A stretch of 64,000 bases of DNA from Bacillota bacterium (lineage in GTDB: Bacteria > Bacillota > Clostridia > Lachnospirales > Cellulosilyticaceae): the NCBI GenBank assembly GCA_023393125.1, contig JAEWMQ010000005.1, positions 53,940 through 117,939 of the forward strand. The letters are read 5' to 3'. The position numbers and the translations under genes are program-made. Below the pieces are notes generated by a model. It was not told where the DNA came from and did not search any database. It was given only the letters and a program-made list of their open reading frames with translations. Shown here in pieces: positions 25,850 to 34,731 of this stretch (within the stretch, counting starts at the first letter, position 1; each line of letters opens with the position of its first letter).

Positions 25850-27826
25850 ATGAAAGCATTAAGAAAGTTTGGCGTATGCCTAGTAGCCCTTGCTATTGTG
25901 CTAACAGGTTGTAATAGTGCTAAGACTACTAATGGGAACAAGAATACAACTCTAACTAGTGAGACAACTAATAAACAGATTTCTACTGATTGTGAATATA
26001 CAGATAAATTATTTGATACTTCTTATGTGCATAGTATTAATATTGAAATAGCAGAGGAAGATTGGCAGGATTTAGTAAACAATCCACTAGATGAAACCTA
26101 TTATTCTTGTAATATAACCATTGATGGGGAAACCTATGAGAATATTGGTTTAAGAACAAAGGGGAATTCTTCTTTAACCCAAGTAGCGAGTTCTGATTCA
26201 GATCGCTATAGCTTTAAGATTAAGTTCGATAAATTTGATAAAGAGCAAAATTACTATGGCTTAGAAAAGCTTTCACTTAATAATATTATTCAAGATGCTA
26301 CCTTTATGAAGGATTATTTATCATATAAACTTATGGGCGATTTTGGTGTAGCTTCTCCTTATGTAAGTTATAGTTATATCACTATTAATGGAGAGGAATG
26401 GGGACTTTATCTGAATGTAGAAGATATTGATGGTTCTTTCTTAGATAGAAATTACGGAGAAGACCATGGAGAGCTTTATAAACCAGCTACAGATATTGAT
26501 AACATAGGACAAATGGATAAAAATAAAGGTGGCAATAATGGAGCAGCGCCAACAGACAATCAAAATCAGGCTACGCCTAACGCAGAAAATGCTACTAATG
26601 TAGCAGGTAACCAGCAAGGAGAGGCACCTGCTGATATGCCAAACATGCCGGAGAATTTTAATCCAGAAGATATGCCAGAGAACTTTGATCCAGAGAACAT
26701 GCCAAATATGCCAGAAAACTTTGACCCAGAAAACATGCCAGAAGGTTTTGAGCCAGGACAAATGAGACCGAATGGAGGAAAAGGCATGGGAGGTAGTATG
26801 GAAGCTAAAGGCGCAGACCTTAAATATGTAGATGATGAAATAAGTAGTTATGCTAATATTTTTGATAATGCTGAAACTAAAATAGACGATACAGATAAAA
26901 CACGATTAATTGCTTCTCTTAAACAACTATCAACTGGGGAAAATTTAGAGGAAGTTGTGGATATTGATGCTACCCTACGTTACTTTGTTGTGCATAACTT
27001 CGTAGATAATTATGATAGCTATACAGGTACGATGCTGCATAACTATTATCTCTATGAAGAAGATGGTAAGCTTTCTATGTTGCCTTGGGATTACAATTTA
27101 GCCTTTGGAGCCTTTGGTGGTGCTGGTGGTGGCATGGGCCAAGGCAGAGGGATGGAAAGACCTAATGGTATGCCAGGACAAGAAGATGCCAAAGCCACTC
27201 AAGGTGATTCGGTAAACCAAGCGTCTACAGTAAGCCAAGATGGTACAGTAAATCAAGCACCTACAACAAACCAAGATGCTACTAACAATAAGGCACCAGC
27301 ACAAAACCAAGCACCAACAGGTCAGCAAGGTGCACCTAATGAAGATAGTCAAGACTCAGCAACACAGATGGTGAATATGGCCATTGATACGCCATTATCT
27401 GGTACTACAGAAGAAGAGAGACCTTTATGGGGACAGCTCATTAATAATGACACTTATAAAGAACAATATCATCAGCTTTTCGATGAATTCTTAAAGAATT
27501 ACCTAGAAAATGGTGTAGTAGAAAAGGAAATTAACCGAGTAGCAGAAATGATTAGTCCTTATATTCAAAAGGACCCCACTGCCTTCTATACGTATGATGA
27601 ATTCCAAAAGGGAGTAACCACTTTAAAAAGCTTTATAAGCCTTAGAACAGAAAGCATAAGAAAACAATTAGATGGAGAGATTCCTTCTACTACTGAAGGA
27701 CAAAAGAGTGCATCAGACAAATTAGTAGATGCAAGCAGTATTAATCTAAGTGATATGGGAAGCAACCACCAAAATGGTATGGAGCGCAAAAATAAAGAGA
27801 GTGCAACTACTCAGCCGTTATCATAA
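25850..27826 (+). CDS. CotH-family protein kinase-like lipoprotein
   Basis: A 658-residue secreted lipoprotein; the signal peptide ends in lipobox LTGC with cysteine near residue 21. The CotH domain starts YVHSINIEIAEEDWQDL and includes IGLRTKGNSS, LSLNNIIQD and WGLYLNVEDID. The later active-site-like block is MLPWDYNLAFG near 408. Two low-complexity inserts split it: about six MPENFDPEN-like units near 262-303, and a Gln/Asn/Thr-rich repeat near 440-500. CotH of Bacillus is an atypical spore-coat kinase; in clostridia related surface proteins occur in non-spore settings. AAAGGAG lies before the start. Confidence 0.88.
   Translation: MKALRKFGVCLVALAIVLTGCNSAKTTNGNKNTTLTSETTNKQISTDCEYTDKLFDTSYVHSINIEIAEEDWQDLVNNPLDETYYSCNITIDGETYENIGLRTKGNSSLTQVASSDSDRYSFKIKFDKFDKEQNYYGLEKLSLNNIIQDATFMKDYLSYKLMGDFGVASPYVSYSYITINGEEWGLYLNVEDIDGSFLDRNYGEDHGELYKPATDIDNIGQMDKNKGGNNGAAPTDNQNQATPNAENATNVAGNQQGEAPADMPNMPENFNPEDMPENFDPENMPNMPENFDPENMPEGFEPGQMRPNGGKGMGGSMEAKGADLKYVDDEISSYANIFDNAETKIDDTDKTRLIASLKQLSTGENLEEVVDIDATLRYFVVHNFVDNYDSYTGTMLHNYYLYEEDGKLSMLPWDYNLAFGAFGGAGGGMGQGRGMERPNGMPGQEDAKATQGDSVNQASTVSQDGTVNQAPTTNQDATNNKAPAQNQAPTGQQGAPNEDSQDSATQMVNMAIDTPLSGTTEEERPLWGQLINNDTYKEQYHQLFDEFLKNYLENGVVEKEINRVAEMISPYIQKDPTAFYTYDEFQKGVTTLKSFISLRTESIRKQLDGEIPSTTEGQKSASDKLVDASSINLSDMGSNHQNGMERKNKESATTQPLS
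26634..26765 (+). repeat. In-frame repeats inside the CotH gene
   Basis: A 27-bp-type unit encoding MPENFDPEN variants, several near-perfect copies. The reverse strand has open frames here only because the repeat is biased. Confidence 0.8.
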
Positions 27827-27839
27827 CTAGAAATCTAAA

Positions 27840-28120
27840 TAATAGCGGATACAGCAAAGTACCGCCAAGTCATGAGGGAATGGTGCTTGGTTCCGGTTAC
27901 TGTCTCAGTTTGCTAAGCAGTTCTAAACTTGTAGCCCTTATGAACGGCTGAAAACTCGCTAACGCTCAAACACTCAGCCTAAAACCCATAAGGGCTCCTT
28001 CGTTAAGAACTGCTAAGCTCACCTCCAAGGTACCCTGCACCAATCCCCATCCTCTCCTGCCTTGGCTACTACTTTACCAAAACAAACTATTAAGGAGCTT
28101 TATGCGTTATTGTTAGTGAA
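27840..28120 (+). repeat. Giant hairpin element B (type 1, divergent)
   Basis: Same plan as element A but diverged in both arms in a matched way: AAGCAGTTCTAAA (left) with TTAAGAACTGCTAAG (right), where A has AAGAAACTCTAAA with TTAAGAGTTTCTAAG. The apical helix is GGCTGA (27946-27951) with TCAGCC (27974-27979) and the mini-stem GC/GC. The trailing ACAAACTATTAAGGAGCT-type sequence is shared with A and F. It is paired with element C. Confidence 0.85.
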
Positions 28121-28204
28121 GAAAAGCCTGAATTAATTGACTGCTTCATACACTATTACTGATAGGGCGAATTATGAGAGAATAGCTTGTAAGTTTAAAC
28201 TGGC

Positions 28205-28500
28205 ATTTTATTTTTCTCCATATAGCTTTACCGTCAGGAACGTTTATGAGTTTAATAACGTTTGGAAGAAATGAGAGGGGAGGGCTATCTGGAAGGGTGA
28301 CTTGGGAGAGTTTTTTAGAGGCACTTGGCAAGTGTTTTGGATAGATTTTAGTGCGAGTGTTTGAGCATAGCGAGTTTTCGCACGTTTATCCAAATAAACG
28401 AGCCTAGTGCATCAAAAAACTTGAACCGGAACCATGGAAGATAGGTCTGCCCTCTCATTTCCTCCCAAAAGCCTTTCTTATAAACGCCTAGGCAAGTTTC
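28205..28500 (-). repeat. Giant hairpin element C (type 2)
   Basis: An imperfect palindrome of about 290 bp. On the + strand, AACGTTTGGAAGAAATGAGAGG near 28257 pairs with CCTCTCATTTCCTCCC near 28451. The apex GTGCGA (28351-28356) pairs with TCGCAC (28378-28383). Read on the minus strand it has the same constant apical motif as type 1, with mini-stem GC/GC. Elements D and G are further copies. It lies 3' of element B in inverted apex orientation. Short open frames inside are not supported as genes. Confidence 0.85.
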
Positions 28501-28525
28501 TATTTATGTATGTAAAGGATTATAT

Positions 28526-28577
28526 AAAAAAGGAGTGAACTGAAACTAGTTGTCTAGTTTCAGTTCACTCCTTTTTT
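28526..28577. terminator. Bidirectional terminator between CotH/hairpins and the PL9 gene
   Basis: A perfect 23-bp stem (28526-28548 with 28555-28577) with A and T runs on the two sides; it mainly ends the minus-strand PL9 gene. Confidence 0.9.
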
Positions 28578-28586
28578 AGTTGTCAT

Positions 28587-30791
28587 TTATTTAGAAAGAT
28601 TAGCCCCTAAATTACGATTAGCAAAGGCGCTACTTGAAGCAATCTTGAAGACATTGCCAATATTGATAGAGCCATCTGCATTTCGCCATAATTTGTGGAA
28701 GTCAGTTCCGATAGCTGGAGTCGTTAAAGTAGTAAAGTCACTAGCTACAGGCCCAGTAATTTGTGTACCACGAAGGTCTGAAAGTGTACTATTAGCTGCT
28801 GCTAGAGAGGTGAACTCATACCATTTACCACCACCATAAAATACACTATTTTCTGCTTTACCAATATATTTATCAGAAGCTACTTTACCGCTGCTAAAAG
28901 AAATACAGTTAATGAGTAGATTATTAGATTTTGATTTATCACGAGCAAAGTCGAAGTTGCTCTTGCCGCCACTTTCTAAAGAGTTATTAATGCTAGTACA
29001 GTTCTTTAATGTGATCGTACCAGGGTTACTATTATCGGTGAAACCATGATTTTTATTTTCAAAAGCAATGCTGTTTTCAACATAGTGAGGAACTGCTATA
29101 CCAGAGCCACCTAATTTAAAACCATTACCATCACTATTAGCTGTAAAATGTCCATCTGTTGTGGCACCATTTCTAAAAGCAATACAGTTTTTAATCGTTA
29201 CAGTGCCGATAGGTCCTGTTTCTGTTTTAGCATATAAGTCCCAACCGTCATCTACGTTGTTATAAGCGATACATCCATCAAATACATTGCCCTCACCACA
29301 AGTTAATTTAGCAGCAAAGCCATCTGCATTTTCACCAGTTGCAGGGTCACTATTATTATAAGAAGTACAGTTTAAGATTAAGTTATTAGCAGGCCAATCG
29401 TTCATAGAAGATAAGCTAGAGTTACGTCTGCTAATTTGTATACCTGTATCACGATTTGCTCTAGCGATACAAAGTTCAATTTTATTGTTTTTACCTGAAA
29501 TAAAGAAGCCATTATCTGCAGCGCCTTGTACAGTGATACCTTTGATATGCCAGTAGCTACCGTCTAATTGAATACCACGCTCATTAGTAGAAGGTTCACC
29601 GTAAGCTTGAGCTGAGAAATCTAAGATAACTTCAGCACCATTTAAGGCAATTAAGCTATTCATTTTAGATGCTGTACCATTATTGGTTTCGGAGATGGTT
29701 AACTGTTTATCTAATTTATAAGTACCGCCTGTTAAGTAGATGGTACCACCTTGTTCAATAGAAGTAATGGCTTTAGTAATAGACATAGGGCTTGCAGTGG
29801 TTCCTAAACCATTATCAGTTCCATTTGGGGAAACATAGATTGTAGAACGAGTAACTTCCTGTGCTTTCTCTAAAACGATTACTTTGATACTAGTACCAGC
29901 AGCAAAGTTAGTAATTGTCCCTTTAACCGTTTTAGTACCTACAGTAGAAGTATCTACACTATCCCAAGTTACGTTTACTTGTGCCTTTGTGCCATCTGAA
30001 TAAGTGGCTTCTACAGTAGATGGAAGTGAAACCGAGTCACCTTGATAGAGGGTAATATCACTAGGAGCTGTTACAGAAGTAATAGTTGCCTCTACTTGAC
30101 CACCGCCTTGACCATTACTAAGATCATAAATAGCATTACCATTTCCATCAACGATATTGAAATAATCAATAGTAGCAGTGGCATCACATACAGCGATACC
30201 TACATTAAGTGCTCCATTTCCTAAGGCGCTAGTATTATTTGAAGTAGTTGTGTCATATACCTTTATAGCTGATGCACCTGAGAAATCAGTGCTACTTGAA
30301 GTATAGAGTTTATAGGTAGTACCTGTTTTTTTGATACGTATGTACTTATTAAGGCCTACACCACTTAAGGAACCACTGCTACGTGAAGGTAATCTTAGTT
30401 CATAACTGCTTGAACTGCTACCTTTGATACCAGCAGAAAGGTGTGGTGAAGTTGCATCTAGCCCATTTCTAACCATCAGATAAACACGAGAATTAGAAGA
30501 AGTATTTTTTAGTTCTGAGACTTTAAAGGTTGCAGTGAAATCGCCTGTTATAGGTAAGTAAGAGAACTGAAAACTATCACTAGATGTCTCCATCTTCCCA
30601 CCAGTAGCTGAAATAACAAGTTTAGAGTCACTGAGGGTAGAACTTTCATTATCAACTTGATTATTATTTTCCACGGTCACATTGCTTAAGGAGGTAGCGG
30701 CTAGTAAGACAGGGGTGTTAATAGATGAAAAAATTGTTGCAGCCATAACGGTAATACCTAATAATTGAGCTAAAAATTTTTTGTTTTTCAT
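28587..30791 (-). CDS. Secreted pectate lyase, PL9-like, with Ig-like domain
   Basis: A 734-residue exoprotein. A signal peptide covers about residues 1-31 (cleavage near VLLAA). A concanavalin-like N-terminal region covers about 40-215. An Ig-like Big domain covers about 235-305 (ITLYQGDSVSLPSTVEATYS). The right-handed beta-helix lyase domain begins STIYVSPNGTDNGLGTTASP and contains HIKGITVQGAADNGFFISG and NADGFAAKL, as in PL9 Pel9A/PelL, which cleave polygalacturonate with calcium. AAGGAG stands eight bases before ATG on the minus strand. The gene is monocistronic. Confidence 0.88.
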   Translation of the reverse strand: MKNKKFLAQLLGITVMAATIFSSINTPVLLAATSLSNVTVENNNQVDNESSTLSDSKLVISATGGKMETSSDSFQFSYLPITGDFTATFKVSELKNTSSNSRVYLMVRNGLDATSPHLSAGIKGSSSSSYELRLPSRSSGSLSGVGLNKYIRIKKTGTTYKLYTSSSTDFSGASAIKVYDTTTSNNTSALGNGALNVGIAVCDATATIDYFNIVDGNGNAIYDLSNGQGGGQVEATITSVTAPSDITLYQGDSVSLPSTVEATYSDGTKAQVNVTWDSVDTSTVGTKTVKGTITNFAAGTSIKVIVLEKAQEVTRSTIYVSPNGTDNGLGTTASPMSITKAITSIEQGGTIYLTGGTYKLDKQLTISETNNGTASKMNSLIALNGAEVILDFSAQAYGEPSTNERGIQLDGSYWHIKGITVQGAADNGFFISGKNNKIELCIARANRDTGIQISRRNSSLSSMNDWPANNLILNCTSYNNSDPATGENADGFAAKLTCGEGNVFDGCIAYNNVDDGWDLYAKTETGPIGTVTIKNCIAFRNGATTDGHFTANSDGNGFKLGGSGIAVPHYVENSIAFENKNHGFTDNSNPGTITLKNCTSINNSLESGGKSNFDFARDKSKSNNLLINCISFSSGKVASDKYIGKAENSVFYGGGKWYEFTSLAAANSTLSDLRGTQITGPVASDFTTLTTPAIGTDFHKLWRNADGSINIGNVFKIASSSAFANRNLGANLSK

Positions 30792-31043
30792 ATAAACGAC
30801 TCCTTAAAATAATATATTTTATAGTCGTAATTATAAAAAATAATTATTTCATATTAAATAGATGCGTATAAGGTGTATAAAAAAATGTAGTGAAATGTTA
30901 TTTCATGGCGAAAGGTGTTGAAATACATTAAAAAAATAATGAACGGAAAAATATTTTATAGAAGCAAATAAAAGAGATATTAAAATGAGATTAGGGAAAA
31001 AAGTTTTTTGCTACATATATAAAGGTAAAGGAGGTGATTTACT

Positions 31044-31184
31044 ATGGAGGAATTATTAGTTCAAATTGGTAACGTAGGTTTTCCTATTGTGCTATCCGTG
31101 TACTTACTGGTAAGGCTAGAAGGCAAAATGGAGGAACTTACAAAAAGTATTGGAAAACTTACAGATGTATTAGAGAAAAAATGA
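31044..31184 (+). CDS. yvrJ: YvrJ family small membrane protein
   Basis: A 46-residue protein with a very strong ribosome binding site (AAAGGAGGTGAT at 31028-31039). It starts MEELLVQIGNVGFPIVLSVY, a YvrJ signature with one membrane helix, then a charged amphipathic tail with two similar blocks (KMEELTKS and GKLTDVLE). YvrJ in Bacillus lies beside sigma-factor-related genes; its molecular role is unclear. Immediately downstream the same frame stays open after the stop. Confidence 0.85.
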   Translation: MEELLVQIGNVGFPIVLSVYLLVRLEGKMEELTKSIGKLTDVLEKK

Positions 31185-31345
31185 AAAAAGGGAAAAAGTT
31201 TATTTGATGAAGCAATAGCTATTGCTGTACAACTCATTGTGGAATATTATGAAAGTATAGACAAAGAATTGCCACTGAGTGAAAAATATCAAATAACCTT
31301 TGGAGGGCAAAGGGAGAAGGGGGCAAGTTATGCCGTTTAGATTAA
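31185..31345 (+). pseudogene. Open frame without a start, probable gene remnant
   Basis: In the same frame as yvrJ, past its TGA, the sequence reads SLFDEAIAIAVQLIVEYYES and continues to the MFS start region. It has no start codon or ribosome binding site, so it looks like a leftover of a small protein gene. No family is recognised. Confidence 0.35.
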
Positions 31346-32598
31346 CAAAGCTTGAAAAGGCATGGATTTTGTACGATGTAGGAAACTCTGCTTTCATTTT
31401 AATGGTCTCTACGATTATTCCCATTTACTTTAACTACCTAGCGAGTTTAGAAGGAGTGTCTGCCGTAGATTATTTAGCGTATTGGGGCTATGCAGCTTCA
31501 ATTGCCACTTTGTTAGTTGCTTTTATAGGTCCTATTTGCGGGGCACTAGCAGACACTAAGAATTTTAAAAAGCCTATTTTTATAGTAGCACTTTTAGTGG
31601 GGGTTATAGGCTGCAGTTTGTTGGGAGTAATGAGTTCTTGGTTAGCTTTTTTAATGGTTTTTATTATTGCAAAGACGGGGTTTTCTTCTAGTATTGTTTT
31701 CTACGATGCCATGTTAACGGATGTTACAACGCAGGATAGAATGGATCAAGTGTCAGCCCAAGGGTTTGCATGGGGATATATTGGAAGTTGTATTCCCTTT
31801 GTCATAAGCTTAGGCTTAGTATTAGGCGCAGAAAAAATAGGGATTTCCATGCAGCTTGCTATGACTATTAGTTTGGTTATGGTAGCCCTTTGGTGGTTAT
31901 GTGTGACCTTGCCACTTCTTAAAAATTATAAACAAAAATATTATGTAGAACGTGAAAAGGCTGCTGTTAAGCAAAGCTTTATAAGACTAGGGAGAACTTT
32001 AAAAACGATTAAGCAAGATAAAAGATTACTCTTTTTCCTTCTAGCCTTTTTCTTTTATATTGATGGTGTATATACCATTATTGATATGGCAACAGCCTAT
32101 GGACAGGCTTTAGGCTTAGATAGTACAGGACTTTTACTAGCCTTACTTGCAACACAGCTAGTAGCCTTTCCTTTCTCTCTTCTCTTTGGCAGATTGGCAA
32201 AAAGATATGCCACACGTAAACTCATTACAGTATGCATTTTGGCCTACACGTGCATTGCTATTTTTGCCATGTTTTTGACAACGCAGCTCCATTTTTGGAT
32301 ATTAGCTGTTTGCGTAGGTATGTTCCAAGGTGGCATTCAAGCATTATCTAGATCTTATTTTGCTAAGATTATCCCAGCAGAAAAGTCAGGAGAATACTTC
32401 GGTATTCTCGATATTTGCGGCAAAGGTGCCTCTTTCTTAGGAACCACTGTAGTAGGTGTAGCTAGTCAGCTTTCAGGGAGCGTCAATATAGGTGTTAGTG
32501 TGATTACTGTTATTTTTATAGTAGGATTAATTCTTTTTAACTTTTCTGCAAGACTCGGAGAAGAGAAAATGGAGCTAGGGATAACTGGCGACATCTAA
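31330..32598 (+). CDS. MFS transporter, UMF1/Atg22-like family
   Basis: A 422-residue protein with about twelve hydrophobic helices. The opening LEKAWILYDVGNSAFILMV and DAMLTDVTTQDRMDQVSAQG match the UMF1/Atg22-like branch of the major facilitator superfamily, as does SRSYFAKIIPAEKSGEYFG. The substrate is unknown; eukaryotic Atg22 exports amino acids from vacuoles. ATG 31330 follows AGGGAGAAGGGGG and replaces an in-frame TTG at 31300 that lies before that site. A terminator follows about 100 bp downstream. Confidence 0.88.
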   Translation: MPFRLTKLEKAWILYDVGNSAFILMVSTIIPIYFNYLASLEGVSAVDYLAYWGYAASIATLLVAFIGPICGALADTKNFKKPIFIVALLVGVIGCSLLGVMSSWLAFLMVFIIAKTGFSSSIVFYDAMLTDVTTQDRMDQVSAQGFAWGYIGSCIPFVISLGLVLGAEKIGISMQLAMTISLVMVALWWLCVTLPLLKNYKQKYYVEREKAAVKQSFIRLGRTLKTIKQDKRLLFFLLAFFFYIDGVYTIIDMATAYGQALGLDSTGLLLALLATQLVAFPFSLLFGRLAKRYATRKLITVCILAYTCIAIFAMFLTTQLHFWILAVCVGMFQGGIQALSRSYFAKIIPAEKSGEYFGILDICGKGASFLGTTVVGVASQLSGSVNIGVSVITVIFIVGLILFNFSARLGEEKMELGITGDI

Positions 32599-33114
32599 AA
32601 CATGAAGAATTGGGGATTTAAAACCGCTATCTAGTAGTTACAATAGAGAATGATGTATCTGAAACCTGGGGCTAAAATGATACAAGCTCATAATAAAACT
32701 GAATGAAAAAGAGACAAGTATGTCCTGTACATACTTGTCTCTTTTTGTTGTAAAAGTAATAAAGGGAAAATATATAAATAAGTAAGAAGTTACAAATAGA
32801 GACACCAATAGAAGAGGTTTAGGGGTAACTACCAGTGTCCTTATTTGCATTATACATGCTAATAATCTTATGCAAGATATTTAGCAAAAAGTATTACAAG
32901 TAGAATTATATATACAAAAACAAAGGGAATAAATAAATTTGCTCAAAATGGGTAAATTTTTGCTACAAGATGAAAAAAGAAGGGCAAGAATGTTAAACAG
33001 AATAAAATTTCCTTTGTATTTTAAGTGAGGAATAATATTATATTTCAACAGGTTCCCCCACTAGAATTTTTACATAATCTTCTCTATCACTTATTATTAA
33101 GAATAATTATATAT
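32599..33114. other. Intergenic region upstream of the ktrB promoters
   Basis: About 500 bp with the terminator at 32706-32746 and A+T-rich DNA. I see no gene with a credible ribosome binding site and no tRNA. Confidence 0.5.
32706..32746 (+). terminator. Terminator after the UMF1 transporter gene
   Basis: A perfect 18-bp stem (32706-32723 with 32729-32746), 5-nt loop, TTTTT tail. Confidence 0.92.
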
Positions 33115-33143
33115 TTAACACAATTAAATAACTGTGCTATAAT
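33115..33143 (+). promoter_or_regulatory. Distal ktrB promoter P1
   Basis: TTAACA (33115-33120), a 17-bp spacer and consensus TATAAT (33138-33143). It would give a 5' leader of about 270 nt. Confidence 0.6.
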
Positions 33144-33266
33144 AAGCAAGATTGTCTAAAGATTAAGAAATTAATTGACTGTGAGGATGAGAAAAAATAG
33201 TATTTTAGTTCATAGATTATAAGTAAGAGAGCGTGTAAAGAAAACGTTAATTTCTGTAACAGATTA

Positions 33267-33294
33267 TTGCTTTAGTATAACTAAAGTGTATAAT
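33267..33294 (+). promoter_or_regulatory. Proximal ktrB promoter P2
   Basis: TTGCTT (33267-33272), a 16-bp spacer and TATAAT (33289-33294), giving a leader of about 120 nt. Confidence 0.55.
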
Positions 33295-33300
33295 GTTCCC

Positions 33301-33412
33301 TATACTTGACGAGAAAACTTAGCTGAAAAATGACAGGTAAAACTGGGGCTGGGTAGAGGCGTAAAGTATATACTTAAATGAGAATATTAAAGAAGTGTTT
33401 GACGAGAAAAGG
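33301..33412 (+). promoter_or_regulatory. Possible structured leader of ktrB
   Basis: TATACTT at 33301-33307 can pair with AAGTATA at 33364-33370 and close a domain of about 70 nt containing GGGGCTGGG. A 12-nt word TTGACGAGAAAA occurs at 33306-33317 and again at 33399-33410, right next to the Shine-Dalgarno sequence. This could allow alternative pairing, but I could not match it to the c-di-AMP (ydaO) or other cation riboswitch consensus. Confidence 0.35.
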
Positions 33413-33421
33413 AGAATAACT

Positions 33422-34720
33422 ATGAATAGGAATAATCTTAAAAAGATTGCTCCAGCGAAAATTATTGCACTAGGCTTTATGATGGTGATTTTAATAGGAT
33501 CTATTCTATTAAGCTTACCGATTTTTGCAAATGAAGGGGTGGAGGTTTCTTTTTTAGATGCGTTGTTTACTTCAACTAGCGCTGTATGTGTAACAGGGCT
33601 TATTGCTGTTGATACGGCAGATACCTTCAATGTTTATGGGCGAGCAATAGTAGCTTTGCTTATACAAATAGGAGGTTTAGGAGTAACGTCTATTGGTGTA
33701 GGATTTATTTTAATTGCAGGTAAGAGGGTTGGACTTAAACAAAGAACTTTAGTAAGAGAAGCTTTGAATTTAAATTCTTTTCAAGGAATTGTAAGGCTAG
33801 TAAAAGCTGTGTTATTCATGACTATGGGATTTGAATTAGTGGGGGCCTTACTAAGCTTTATTGTTTTTAGAGCAGATTATAATACATGGGATGCTATTGG
33901 TATTAGCGTATTTCATTCCATTGCTGCTTTTAACAATTCGGGTTTTGATATTCTTGGTAATTTGCAAAACTTAGCTCCTTATAAGGATAATGTTCTTTTG
34001 AACTTAACAACTTGTGGTCTTATTATTTTTGGTGGACTTGGTTTCCTTGTTATTATTGATATGGCTAAGAATCGTTCTTTTAGAAAACTCACCTTTCACT
34101 CTAAGGTAGTTTTAACAATGACAGGTAGTTTACTTTTAATAGGTACACTTCTGTTGAAGTGGACAGAAGATATTCCTTGGCTGGCAGCTTTCTTTTATAG
34201 TACTTCTGCTAGAACTGCAGGCTTTAGTACATATCCACTTGGAAGCTTCACTAATGCTGGTTTATTAGTGCTTGTTGTACTTATGTTTATTGGTGCTTCA
34301 CCTGGGTCTACAGGTGGTGGTATTAAAACGACTACTTTATTTGTTTTAATGCAGTCTTTAAGAAGTACAGCAACCAACCAACACTGTCAGGCGTTTAAAA
34401 GAAGTATTCCTTGTGAGGCAATTATGAAAGCCTTTATGATTACACTTCTTTCATTAGGGATAGTGGTAGGTGGAACTTTTGCGCTTTGCGTCTTTGAACC
34501 ACAAAATACGTTTATACAGAATATATTTGAGGTGACCTCAGCTTTTGGTACTGTGGGATTATCTACAGGGATTACACCAGGCTTAACTGGAGCAAGTAAA
34601 CTTGTTTTAATTATCATTATGTACATAGGAAGGGTAGGTCCATTAACAGTTGTTACTTTATGGTTTACTAAAGAAAAAGCAAATATAAAGTATTCAGAAG
34701 GACTTATTACAATTGGATAG
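33422..34720 (+). CDS. ktrB: Potassium uptake protein, TrkH/KtrB family
   Basis: A 432-residue channel-like membrane protein with four pore repeats, for example FTSTSAVCVTGL near residue 50, FHSIAAFNNSGFDI, STSARTAGFSTYPLG and TSAFGTVGLSTGITPG, whose glycines form the selectivity filter. Length fits KtrB rather than the longer TrkH. It forms a K+ uptake system with the RCK subunit encoded 11 bp downstream. ATG 33422 follows AAAAGGAGA. Two promoters and a leader lie upstream. Confidence 0.92.
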   Translation: MNRNNLKKIAPAKIIALGFMMVILIGSILLSLPIFANEGVEVSFLDALFTSTSAVCVTGLIAVDTADTFNVYGRAIVALLIQIGGLGVTSIGVGFILIAGKRVGLKQRTLVREALNLNSFQGIVRLVKAVLFMTMGFELVGALLSFIVFRADYNTWDAIGISVFHSIAAFNNSGFDILGNLQNLAPYKDNVLLNLTTCGLIIFGGLGFLVIIDMAKNRSFRKLTFHSKVVLTMTGSLLLIGTLLLKWTEDIPWLAAFFYSTSARTAGFSTYPLGSFTNAGLLVLVVLMFIGASPGSTGGGIKTTTLFVLMQSLRSTATNQHCQAFKRSIPCEAIMKAFMITLLSLGIVVGGTFALCVFEPQNTFIQNIFEVTSAFGTVGLSTGITPGLTGASKLVLIIIMYIGRVGPLTVVTLWFTKEKANIKYSEGLITIG

Positions 34721-34731
34721 GAGAATAAGCG

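Noticed and set aside
26441..26787. Minus-strand frames rich in Trp/His/Val or Gly/Ser/Pro opposite CotH
   Set aside because: They mirror the coding repeat of CotH on the other strand; no ribosome binding sites and highly biased composition.
28146..28331. Minus-strand open frame of 61 codons
   Set aside because: It lies inside hairpin element C. Its sequence follows from the palindrome arm and it lacks a Shine-Dalgarno site.
33301..33420. c-di-AMP (ydaO) riboswitch before ktrB
   Set aside because: The conserved ydaO blocks could not be found; only a generic closing helix and repeat are visible, so it is reported as an unnamed leader.
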